Positions 1 to 6,950 of a DNA stretch of 64,000 nt are shown here, piece by piece. This DNA comes from Frankia sp. QA3 (lineage in GTDB: Bacteria; Actinomycetota; Actinomycetes; Frankiales; Frankiaceae): NCBI RefSeq assembly GCF_000262465.1, contig NZ_CM001489.1, positions 3,888,047 through 3,952,046 on the forward strand, read 5' to 3'. The stretch's first letter is position 1. Each line of letters starts with the position of its first letter. A program made the position numbers and the translations under genes. The notes beneath the pieces are model-generated. The model was given only the letters and a program-made list of their open reading frames with translations. It was not told the origin of the DNA and searched no databases.

Positions 1-617
1 CCCCGGGCAGCGGCCGCCAGCTGTCGGCCGCGCGCGGCGTCATCGGCTGCAGCGGACCGGACGAGGTCGACGGGCTCGCCGCCTGGCTCGCCGGGCAGGA
101 CGTGCCCGCCGGGCTGCTCATCGACCCGGAGCTGCGCTGGACGCTGCTGCACCGGCTGGTCGTGCTGGGCCGGGCCGGCGAGGCGGAGATCGTCGCGGAG
201 GGTCGGCGCGATCGCAGCGCGCGGGCTGCCGAACACGCGGCGCGGGCCCGAGCGGCCATCGCGGACCCGGCGGCGAAGGCGCGCGCCTGGGAGATGATCG
301 TGGCCGACGACAGCGTGTCCGCGCGGCTGATCGGGGCGACCGCCGAGGGCTTCTGGCAGCCCGAACAGGATGCCCTGACCGCCGGATACGTGTCCCGGTA
401 CTTCGAGCAGATGCCGGCGATGACCGCCCGGCGCACCCCGCACGCCGCCCGTCAGATCGCCACCTTCGCCTATCCGCAGTACGCCGTGTCCACGGCGACG
501 CTGCGGGACGCGGACGCCCTGCTCGACCGGGGCGGCATCGATCCGGTGCTGCGCCGGGTCATCGTCGACGCGACCGACGAACTGCGCCGCGCCGTCCGCG
601 CTCGCGCCCACGCCTGA
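1..617 (+). CDS. pepN: C-terminal part of PepN-type aminopeptidase (partial)
   Basis: The reading frame is open from the left edge of the window to a TGA at 615-617, so the gene starts upstream. The visible 204 or so residues are alpha-helical and Ala/Arg-rich. They match the C-terminal ERAP1-like helical domain of actinobacterial M1 aminopeptidase N (membrane alanyl aminopeptidase family), for example the segment WTLLHRLVVLGRAGEAEI and the late segment FAYPQYAVST. The zinc-binding HEXXH catalytic domain lies outside the window. Family role: release of N-terminal amino acids from peptides in the cytoplasm. Recognition rests on the C-terminal domain only, so the family call is good but the substrate is unknown. 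Confidence 0.8.
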   Translation, partial: PGSGRQLSAARGVIGCSGPDEVDGLAAWLAGQDVPAGLLIDPELRWTLLHRLVVLGRAGEAEIVAEGRRDRSARAAEHAARARAAIADPAAKARAWEMIVADDSVSARLIGATAEGFWQPEQDALTAGYVSRYFEQMPAMTARRTPHAARQIATFAYPQYAVSTATLRDADALLDRGGIDPVLRRVIVDATDELRRAVRARAHA

Positions 618-799
618 CCCGGCCGGCGCGGGCGGATCCTCCCCCGCGCCGGTACGGCCGGCCGATGTGACCGGCCGGTGCGATAAGCGGACCCGGAAGG
701 TCCGCAACGAATTTGTCATCCCGCCGACGATCGCCGCCGCGAACCGAATTTCTCGGGCATAGTTGCCGAAGAAACGAACGTTCGCGGGATGGGGGCGGC

Positions 800-1372
800 A
801 TGGCAGTCGGCGCACAGGCGCCCAATCAATCAACCGGCCGGGGCGTGACAACGGCCGGGGTTCTTCTGCTCGGCGCCGTCGTCGCCGTATCGATGGGCGT
901 GTATGCGAAAGTCCACGACCCTACCGGACGGTCGTTGTTCACGCTTGGCTTTTCCGGAATGCTGCCGATGAAGGCGTGGCTGACGACGGCGGCCACCCTT
1001 CTGCTGGTCGTCCAGCTCGTCACCGCGCTGTGGATGTGGGGCCGGCTGCCCGGCGCGGGCCCGGCTCCGTCCTGGGCCGGCGTGCTGCATCGATGGAGCG
1101 GCACGGCCGCGTTCGTCCTGACCCTGCCGGTCGCCCTCCACTGCATCTGGGCGCTCGGGTTCGCCGACACCGACGCCCGCGTCCTGGTGCACAGCATCAT
1201 CGGCTGCGCCTTCTACGGTGCCTATGCGGCGAAGATGCTCGGGCTGCGGGTGCGCGGGCTGCCCGGTTGGGCGCTGCCGGTGTTGGGTTCCACGGTTCTG
1301 GCGTCACTCGTCGCGCTCTGGCTGACCGCCTCGCTGTGGTTCTTCACCCAGTCCGGAATTCCCCATGTCTGA
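800..1372 (+). CDS. Five-helix membrane protein, DUF6529-like
   Basis: A protein of 190 aa. The ATG at 800 is preceded by a purine-rich GGGGGCGG, and the residues further upstream in frame do not look like protein. About five hydrophobic helices are visible (residues ~15-35, 50-73, 92-112, 118-140, 157-183). Histidines in LHRWSG, VALHCIW and VLVHSII lie within or at the edge of helices, as in heme-binding cytochrome b561-type or ferric-reductase-type membrane proteins. It ends 36 bp before a Rieske protein gene on the same strand, so a shared electron-transfer role is plausible. I recall DUF6529 proteins beside Rieske genes in actinobacteria. Heme binding is an inference from the histidines only. 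Confidence 0.7.
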   Translation: MAVGAQAPNQSTGRGVTTAGVLLLGAVVAVSMGVYAKVHDPTGRSLFTLGFSGMLPMKAWLTTAATLLLVVQLVTALWMWGRLPGAGPAPSWAGVLHRWSGTAAFVLTLPVALHCIWALGFADTDARVLVHSIIGCAFYGAYAAKMLGLRVRGLPGWALPVLGSTVLASLVALWLTASLWFFTQSGIPHV

Positions 1373-1408
1373 GCCGACGCTCCCGGGCCCGATATCGAGG
1401 AAGAGAAA

Positions 1409-1924
1409 ATGACCCAGGAAGCGCCGACCCGACGGACCATCATTCCGGGAATCGCGGTGACCGTGGCCGCGGGGGCGGTCGGCTACGTCGTGGCCGACCA
1501 CAGTGACGCGGCGAAGTCGACGTCCGGACGGTCCGGCGAGTACGGCCGGGCGTCGGCCGGCTCCGGCACCGCCGGTGGCGCCGCCGGAGCCGGTGGTTCG
1601 GGGAGTTCCGACGACTCGGGCGGGGCGAGGGGCGGCGCGAAGCCACTGGCCCGACTCGACGACGTGCCGGCTGATGGCGGGCTCATCCTCGACGACGCGG
1701 GCATCGTGCTGACCAGGGACGCCGCCGGCAAGGTCCAGGGCTTCTCGAACGTGTGCACCCACCTGAACTGCACGGTGAACGCGGTGTCGGACGGTCGGAT
1801 CCGCTGCCCGTGCCACGGCAGCGCCTTCGACACCCGCACCGGGCAACGCGTCGCCGGCCCGGCCAAAGCACCGCTACCCGCGGTTCCGGTCACCGTCCGC
1901 GGCGATGAGATCTTCCCCACCTGA
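1409..1924 (+). CDS. Rieske [2Fe-2S] protein, membrane-anchored or exported
   Basis: A protein of 171 aa. An N-terminal RR pair followed by a hydrophobic stretch (residues ~9-30) looks like a Tat-type signal or anchor. Residues ~35-75 form a Gly/Ser/Ala-rich linker. The C-terminal ~95 residues are a Rieske domain with both cluster-binding boxes, CTHLNC and CPCHGS, giving the two Cys and two His ligands. Single-domain Rieske proteins of this type carry electrons at the outer face of the membrane. It lies just after the five-helix membrane protein and overlaps or abuts the FHA gene that follows, so the three probably form one transcript. The electron donor and acceptor cannot be told from sequence. 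Confidence 0.9.
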   Translation: MTQEAPTRRTIIPGIAVTVAAGAVGYVVADHSDAAKSTSGRSGEYGRASAGSGTAGGAAGAGGSGSSDDSGGARGGAKPLARLDDVPADGGLILDDAGIVLTRDAAGKVQGFSNVCTHLNCTVNAVSDGRIRCPCHGSAFDTRTGQRVAGPAKAPLPAVPVTVRGDEIFPT

Positions 1925-2018
1925 CCGCCCAGCCGACCAGCCGTACCAACCCGCCCGGCCGACCTGCCCAGCCGACCCCAGCCCCGCCACCGGCCGGGCC
2001 GCTTCGAGAGGACAAGCA

Positions 2019-2687
2019 GTGGACCCGACAGGGCTGCGCATCGTCGCCCCAGCCGGCGAGGCCGTGCTGACGCCCGACCGCGAGCACGTCGTCGGCCGCG
2101 GCCGGGACTGCGACGTTGTCATCGCCGACGGCCGGGTATCCCGCCGCCACCTGCGTCTGGAGCCCGGCGGCGCCGGCTGGCTGGCCCGCGACATCAGCTC
2201 CAACGGCATCTGGGTCGACGGCACCCGCCGGGTCAGCGTCCCGCTCACCGGCGGCGAGATCCGGGTGCACCTCGGCGCCGCGAACGGCCCACTCGTCGTC
2301 CTGATACCCCCGCGCCCGGCCCCGCGACCGGCCGCCCCGCCTCCCGACCCGGACGTCGCCGACCAGGAGACGATCCTCGCTGGCCAGGGCGCCCCCCGGC
2401 CCGCACCCGTTTCCCTCCCCCGCCAGGCAAGCCCGCAGCCGGGGGCACCGGCGGCCGGCCGGCCGCCGACGCCCGGCCCGTCACCGACACCGACACCGAC
2501 ACCGGGACAGCCCATCTCCAGACGGCCCACCTCCGGACAGCCGACACCCGCCGAGCCGGGACCCGCGCAGGCAGCGGCGCTGTTGGCTGGACGGCGACCA
2601 CTCGCGCGCCGGCTGCACGCCCTACCCACCCTCGTCTGGCTCGCCGCAGTCGGCTTCGCCCTCGGCGCGCTGATCGCGCTCACCTGA
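2019..2687 (+). CDS. FHA-domain protein with proline-rich linker and C-terminal membrane anchor
   Basis: I chose the GTG at 2019 because GAGAGG lies 6 nt upstream. An ATG at 1905 is in frame but would overlap the Rieske gene and add a low-complexity leader. The 222-aa product has an FHA domain at residues ~5-95 (motifs VVGRGRDCDVVI, RVSRRHL, DISSNGIWVDG), which binds phosphothreonine. A Pro/Thr-rich linker of ~95 residues follows, then one C-terminal hydrophobic helix (LVWLAAVGFALGALIAL) acting as a tail anchor. It is likely a membrane-tethered receptor for Ser/Thr kinase signalling. A truncated second copy of its C-terminal half sits at 4801-5016. Confidence 0.85.
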   Translation: MDPTGLRIVAPAGEAVLTPDREHVVGRGRDCDVVIADGRVSRRHLRLEPGGAGWLARDISSNGIWVDGTRRVSVPLTGGEIRVHLGAANGPLVVLIPPRPAPRPAAPPPDPDVADQETILAGQGAPRPAPVSLPRQASPQPGAPAAGRPPTPGPSPTPTPTPGQPISRRPTSGQPTPAEPGPAQAAALLAGRRPLARRLHALPTLVWLAAVGFALGALIALT

Positions 2688-2741
2688 CCCCGGGCTCTCC
2701 GTGGTTACCCAGGCCCGACGTCGTGGACTCCCGCTCGCCGC

Positions 2742-3170
2742 CTACGAGGTGATGGCGACTGCTCGACGGACGAAGGTGTCGTCGGCGAGTTGGGCAAGCA
2801 TGAAGTCGGCGACGTCGGCGTACGAGATCCTGGACGCGACGGTCAGGCGCAGGTCGGTGCCCGTGCGGTAGTGGCCGGTGTGCCGGCCGCCGGTGAGGAT
2901 GGCCGGTCGCACGACGGTCCAGGCGGTGTCGCTGGCGCGGATGAGTTCCTCCATCCCCTCCTTGTCCCGCATCAGCGATCTGATCGCGACCCGTGCGATG
3001 GCGACGTAGAGGTTGCGGTGGCGGCTGTCGGCCACCGCCCGCAGGCGTTCGTGGACCACGAGACGATCCGGGTCGCGGGCCAGCGCCGTGACGGTGTGGC
3101 CCTGCCGCAGCGCCTGGTCAAGCAGGTGGCGCCCGGTGTGGCCGGTGCCGCCGAAGACCGCCAGATGCAT
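2742..3170 (-). CDS. NmrA/SDR-like NAD(P)-binding protein with central deletion
   Basis: A 142-aa protein that starts with the Rossmann signature GGTGHTGRHLL and the second strand VTALARDPDRL. It ends with the typical distal half of atypical SDR/NmrA-like reductases (WTVVRPAILTGG, ISYADVADFML, VRRAVAITS). Family members are about 200-215 aa. Here the sequence jumps from HERLRAV straight to a region that normally lies some 70 residues later (MEELIRAS), so roughly a third is missing with the frame kept. The lost part includes the strand and loop that complete the cofactor and substrate pocket, so the product is probably inactive. It is divergently transcribed from the MarR gene, a common regulator/target arrangement. 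Confidence 0.7.
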   Translation of the reverse strand: MHLAVFGGTGHTGRHLLDQALRQGHTVTALARDPDRLVVHERLRAVADSRHRNLYVAIARVAIRSLMRDKEGMEELIRASDTAWTVVRPAILTGGRHTGHYRTGTDLRLTVASRISYADVADFMLAQLADDTFVRRAVAITS

Positions 3171-3270
3171 GCTGTGTGCCCTTCCCCTCGAGGAAATACT
3201 TGGAGACTCAAAGCATCGACTGGGTTAGTCGGAGTCGTCAAGTGTTGGAGGATCCACGTAATGTCGGCCG

Positions 3271-3798
3271 GTGGTTGACACCGCGGGCCCTGCCGACGAC
3301 GACGCGCTGACCCACGCCGTCGTCAAGCAGGTGGTCCTCCTCGCGGGCATGATCAGCGCACTCGCCGCGGACCTGTTGAAGGAACTCGATCTCACGGAGC
3401 CGCTCGCGAACACCCTGTGGCGGCTGGACCCCGACGCACCCGCACCATCGATGCGCACGCTCGCGGCCGCCTTGAACTGTGACCCGTCCACCGTCACGTT
3501 CCTCACGGACCGTCTGGAACAGCGCGGCCTCATCCGGCGCCAGCCGGTGCCGACCAACCGCCGCCAGAAGATCGTCACCCTGACCGACCGGGGCGTCGAG
3601 GCCCGCGGCCGGCTCGTTCAGGCCCTGACGACCGGCTCCCCCTTCGCCCGACTTTCACCGGACGACCGCCACCACCTCCACGTGCTGCTCGCCAAGGCGG
3701 GAGCCGACCCGAACCAGTTCACCTGTCAGCCAACCGACCCACCCACCACCGCCGTACCCTCGGCGCAGACACGTCCCCAGCCCAATCCAAGTCGCTGA
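3271..3798 (+). CDS. MarR-family transcriptional regulator
   Basis: A 175-aa protein. The GTG at 3271 is the first usable start: a TAA at 3259-3261 closes the frame upstream, and the ATG at 3261 opens a different frame that stops after five codons. Residues ~15-140 form a MarR winged helix, with the recognition helix region MRTLAAALNCDPSTVTFLTDRL and a wing with RRQPVPTNRRQKIVTLT. The last ~30 residues are a Pro/Thr-rich tail not typical of the family. It is divergent from the NAD(P)-binding gene across about 100 bp, so it probably controls itself and that neighbour. The ligand is unknown. Confidence 0.85.
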   Translation: MVDTAGPADDDALTHAVVKQVVLLAGMISALAADLLKELDLTEPLANTLWRLDPDAPAPSMRTLAAALNCDPSTVTFLTDRLEQRGLIRRQPVPTNRRQKIVTLTDRGVEARGRLVQALTTGSPFARLSPDDRHHLHVLLAKAGADPNQFTCQPTDPPTTAVPSAQTRPQPNPSR

Positions 3799-3908
3799 CC
3801 CCACGACCTGGTGCCACGGCCTGGCATCGCACGGCCAGATCGTGGCGGTCGTGGACGGCCGTGTCGACGTGTTCTCGCACGCCGCCCGGACTGCCCGCCC
3901 AAATTGTG

Positions 3909-3937
3909 GCCGGCCCGGCCGTACAGGCCGGGCCGGC
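3909..3937. terminator. Strong GC hairpin between convergent genes
   Basis: A perfect 12-bp inverted repeat (GCCGGCCCGGCC, loop GTACA, then its complement) lies between marR and the rsgA remnant, which converge. There is no T-run, as is usual for actinobacterial hairpin terminators. The rest of 3799-4056 holds no convincing gene. Confidence 0.55.
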
Positions 3938-4056
3938 GACCATGAACACGGTCTCCCCGGTCAGGGAATCAACCGCTGCGAGCACTTCCAAGGGCGTCGG
4001 CGGCATTGACACCGATGACGAAAAAGCCGATGCGTGATGTGCGACCGGAAGGCTGG

Positions 4057-4800
4057 TCAGCGGTTTCGTCCCTGGCGGTCGCGGCCAGCGAATCGGCGGC
4101 GGTTTTCGATCTCAATCGTCTTCCAGCGTCGACGCTGCTCCGCGGCCAAGCGGGCGTCCCGCCGAGAATCCAGCCAGGCGTTCTCGCGCAGCAGCCTGCG
4201 GTAGCTGGCCAGCCGGCGCTCGGGGAGTGAACCGTCCTCGACCGCGGCGAGCACCGCGCAGCCGGGCTCCGTGTGGTGCTCGCAATCCGCGAACCGGCAG
4301 TCCGCGGCGAGCTCGGCGATGTCGGCGAAGGCCGAATCGAGCCCTTGGTCGACGTCCCAGACGCCTACACCGCGGATCCCAGGGGTATCGATGAGAACCC
4401 CGCCGGATGGTAGGACGATCAGCTCCCGTCGCACGGTCGTGTGGCGGCCCTTCCCATCGCTTGTCCGGGTCGGCCCCACTGCGAGCCGCTTCTCGCCAAG
4501 CAGGGCCTTGGCCAGGGTGGACTTGCCGACGCCGGATGGCCCGACCAGCACCGCCGACCTACCGCGCGGCGCCGTCGGGTCGGGTCCTGGTCCGGTGCCC
4601 GGGAAAGCGGTCGGCGGGGTTCCGGCAAGCAAGGCCCGCAGCACATCCATACCGGTCCCGTCGAACGCCGAGACGACGAGAACATCGACGCCGGGCGCGG
4701 CAGCGGTCACGACGTCGACAGGAGAAGGACTGGCGTGCCGGATGTCGTCGACGAGCAGATCGGCCTTTGTCAGGATGACCAGCGGCTCCCTCACCGGGCA
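4057..4800 (-). pseudogene. rsgA: 5'-truncated rsgA-like ribosome-assembly GTPase
   Basis: About 248 residues match the circularly permuted GTPase RsgA (YjeQ), which matures the 30S subunit. In order they show G4 (LTKADL), G5 region (VSAFDG), G1/P-loop (GPSGVGKSTL), G3 (DTPG), then the C-terminal zinc-finger region with CRFADC and HHTEPGC. The match starts abruptly just before G4 at about 4795. The N-terminal OB-fold that binds RNA, and any start codon for it, are absent. Reading further upstream on this strand only gives the antisense of the FHA-tail remnant at 4801-5016. The remnant is therefore a gene broken by a deletion or rearrangement. A second, intact rsgA elsewhere in the genome would be expected. 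Confidence 0.85.
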
Positions 4801-5016
4801 GGCCCGCCACCGGGGGCGCCGGCAGCCGGTCATCCACCGACGCCCGGCCAGTCGCCGGCGTCCGGACAGCCGGTGCCCGCCCAGCCAGGACCGGCGGACG
4901 CGGCGACCGGGAGCGCCGGACGGCGACCACTCGCCCACTGGCTGCACGCGCTACCGACCCTCGTCTGGCTCGCCGCCGCCGGCTTCGCCCTCGGCGCGCT
5001 TCTCGCGCTGAGCTGA
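4801..5016 (+). pseudogene. Duplicated C-terminal fragment of the FHA-anchor gene
   Basis: The frame ending at the TGA 5014-5016 encodes a proline-rich stretch (PGAPAAGHPPTPG) and the tail HALPTLVWLAAAGFALGAL. It is closely similar in protein and DNA to the last ~80 residues of the FHA protein at 2019-2687. Similarity begins at about 4803. Nothing FHA-like lies upstream; instead the sequence becomes the antisense of the rsgA remnant. The fragment has no start codon or ribosome site of its own, so it is a 5'-truncated paralogue. The two remnants point away from each other and both lost their 5' halves at the same point. Confidence 0.8.
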
Positions 5017-5153
5017 CCCTCGGCTTCAGGCAACAAGCGACGAGAAGAATCGGTCGGCTGCCGAGACCAAGCCCCCGACCGCAACGGCAACAGGCCGGAC
5101 CCGGCAGCGGTGTAGCTCCGCTGTCCGTTCCGCCCATTGCCCATGAGGCTCGG

Positions 5154-5375
5154 TCAGTCTGCCGGCGTCGAATCCGAAGCGTCTTCGTCACCGGGCGCGG
5201 GAAGTCCGCCGGCGATGCGGCCGAGGAACAGGCGCATGGTGTCGAGAGCTTCGCGGTAGCCCGCGCGGAACGCCTGCCGTTCCCCCGAGGTCATCCACTG
5301 GACCCGATTCGGTTCCACGGTCGGGACGTTCAGCGCGGAGCCACGCAACGTCATCAGCTCCCGCCGGGACGGCAT
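5154..5375 (-). CDS. Small hypothetical protein, 73 aa
   Basis: The ATG at 5375 has CGGGAG six bases upstream, a good ribosome site, which supports a real gene. The product starts MPSRRELMTLRG and is soluble, with a central amphipathic part (ERQAFRAGYREALDTMRLFL) and an acidic Asp/Ser-rich tail. I do not recognise a family. It sits between the FHA-tail remnant and the lipoprotein pseudogene, in a region rich in decayed genes, so it could also be a remnant. Confidence 0.5.
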   Translation of the reverse strand: MPSRRELMTLRGSALNVPTVEPNRVQWMTSGERQAFRAGYREALDTMRLFLGRIAGGLPAPGDEDASDSTPAD

Positions 5376-5531
5376 GTCTCCCGGCAGGCGGCGATCTTGC
5401 AGTCAGAATGTCAAGCACCCCGAGGGAGTGCGCCATCGGCTGCGCCCTATCCTCACCTGACCGCGACATCGTTGGCCGGTGCGGACACGATATCGAGATA
5501 ACGGGACGAACACACCACACGGGGGCACGAG

Positions 5532-6095
5532 ATGAGACGAGTAGCTGTCTGCCTGAGTCTGGCGACCGCGGCCGCAGGCCTTGCCGGCTGTGGCAGCAAC
5601 GGCGGTACCGCGAAGGGTGCCACAGCACCCACTTCTGCTGTCTCCCCCGCCTCGATGCCCTCGCCCACATCGGCCACGTCAGGCACAGTGAGCATCACCC
5701 GACCAGGCCCCGGCGTCGAGATCGCAACCGACTGGGGGTCGGTGACGTACTTCGGCCAGCAGAGGCCAGCCGCAACGGCCGCACCCGCACCCGAGCAGGC
5801 GGGAACCGAATGAGTGGCGATCGACGTCCAGACATGTCTGCAGGCCAGAAACCCTGGCGGGGAACTGCGGAACAGCGCATGGACGGTCACCGACGCCGCC
5901 AACGGGCTGACAGAACCATCGAGCGTGATCTACAACCAGTTCCCCGCCCCCCAGTACCCGACCCAGGGGTACATCGACCCGGGCACCTGCGTCCGCGGAT
6001 GGATCGTCTACCCGATCGTGACCGGCCAGAAATTGACCAGCATCCGGTACTCCCGGGACTCGACGTTGCCGCCGCTGGCCTCCTGGATCGCCTGA
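5532..6095 (+). pseudogene. Lipoprotein gene interrupted by an in-frame TGA
   Basis: The ATG at 5532 begins a lipoprotein signal (MRRVAVCLSLATAAAGLAGC, lipobox Cys at residue 20), followed by a Ser/Thr/Ala-rich linker and a beta-rich part (VEIATDWGSVTYFGQQ). A TGA at 5811-5813 stops it after 93 codons. The same frame continues as VAIDVQTC and then WTVTDAANG, SSVIYNQFP and GTCVRGWIVYP to a stop at 6095, a C-terminal half typical of small secreted actinobacterial lipoproteins of about 190 aa. Relatives usually carry an aromatic residue just before the AIDVQ strand, so TGG (Trp) changed to TGA is the simplest explanation. Alternatives are readthrough or a base-call error. Confidence 0.75.
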
Positions 6096-6494
6096 CCTCG
6101 CCAACGACGCCCCATGATCCGCGGCATGCAGAGGTTTGACCATCGCGCTTGGCACACGGACCGGCATCTCCCACCACCAGCCGCTACCCGATCTTCAAAG
6201 CGTTCGTGTTGCCGGTGTAGCCGTCGCGCCGGCTATCGGAATGGGAAGCTGCCACCGACAGCGGCGGACCGTTGACCCGCGGGTTCAGGTTCACATTGAT
6301 GCTGGTTGGACGCACTGTCTACCAGGGCCTTTCACCCAGGCTATTGCCTTGCAGCCGGCCGGCGGGCGCATGTGGCGAATAGTACTTGGCCTCTCCCACG
6401 ATGGGCAGCGCCACGCCCGGCCGGCTACTCAGGAGACGCGAGGGCCGGATCATCAATTGCCGCCAAACTGCTCGCCGAGCAGAACCCGGATCGC
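6096..6494. other. Gene-poor stretch, probable decayed sequence
   Basis: No convincing gene is visible here. A 43-codon minus-strand frame (6184-6315, GTG start) reads as coherent polar sequence ending in TGNTNALKIG, but it has no ribosome site and no recognised family. The stretch is less GC-rich than its neighbours and lies between two broken genes. Confidence 0.4.
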
Positions 6495-6764
6495 AGGCAG
6501 TAGGAGTACCACCGATGGTTCACCACCTCGATCAGAACGAGCCGTTCATCGTCATCGATGCTGCAAGATCATTCGGAGGGTGGCCCGACTCGCCGAAGAC
6601 GTGCCGTCGAACAGCTCGTGCAGCGGCTTACCCACTCGACGCGGGTCCTCCCTCAGTGCGCCGGTGGCGAGTTCCAGCATCGTGGATGCCACGAACTCCG
6701 GAAGCTCCTCGGCGATCGCCCGACGTGCCGGCCGCGACCACCGCCCGTCGTGGAGGCCGCTCAC
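6495..6764 (-). pseudogene. RelE/ParE-family toxin gene with a +1 frameshift
   Basis: A GTG at 6764 opens a frame with RPARRAIAEELPEFV, LREDPRRVGKPL and ASRATLRMIL, the usual beginning and middle of RelE-type mRNA interferases. It stops at 6552 after LQHR. One frame away, the DNA immediately continues as IDDDERLVLIEVVNHRWYSY, the expected C-terminal strands with the basic His-Arg end. Inserting one base near 6560 (after the codons for RMIL) explains the break. The missing end carries residues needed for RNA cleavage in the family, so the toxin is probably dead. The start overlaps the antitoxin stop as GTGA, which is classic translational coupling. Confidence 0.8.
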
Positions 6765-6931
6765 GCGCTCCGTTGGCCTCGTTCACGGAACGCCGTGAGC
6801 ACCTCGTCGGTCGTGTGGACCTCACCTCGGGCGATCTCCTCCCGCGCCGCCAGGATGGCGGACATCAGCTCGGCATCGACGAGGATCTCCAAGGTCTCGT
6901 GCAGGCCTTCACGTTCTTCCTGGGCTGTCAT
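6761..6931 (-). CDS. Short Phd/YefM-type antitoxin, C-terminal half only
   Basis: A 56-aa frame starting at the ATG 6931 and ending TGA at 6761-6763. The sequence LHETLEILVDAELMSAIL and IARGEVHTTDEVL is the toxin-binding half usually found at the end of Phd/YefM antitoxins (about 85-95 aa). The N-terminal DNA-binding half normally present is missing, and the end of the upstream glycosyltransferase gene lies only 19 bp away. The toxin's GTG overlaps its stop by 4 bp. With the toxin frameshifted and the antitoxin shortened, the module looks like a relic, although a short non-DNA-binding antitoxin cannot be excluded. Confidence 0.65.
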   Translation of the reverse strand: MTAQEEREGLHETLEILVDAELMSAILAAREEIARGEVHTTDEVLTAFRERGQRSA

Positions 6932-6950
6932 GAGTGACCGTTCAGACTCG

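Noticed and set aside
3719..4012. 97-aa minus-strand frame downstream of marR
   Set aside because: No family match, overlaps the 3' end of marR and runs through the 12-bp terminator palindrome.
6184..6315. 43-aa minus-strand frame in the decay zone
   Set aside because: Coherent polar sequence but no ribosome site, no family and flanked by broken genes; kept only as a note.
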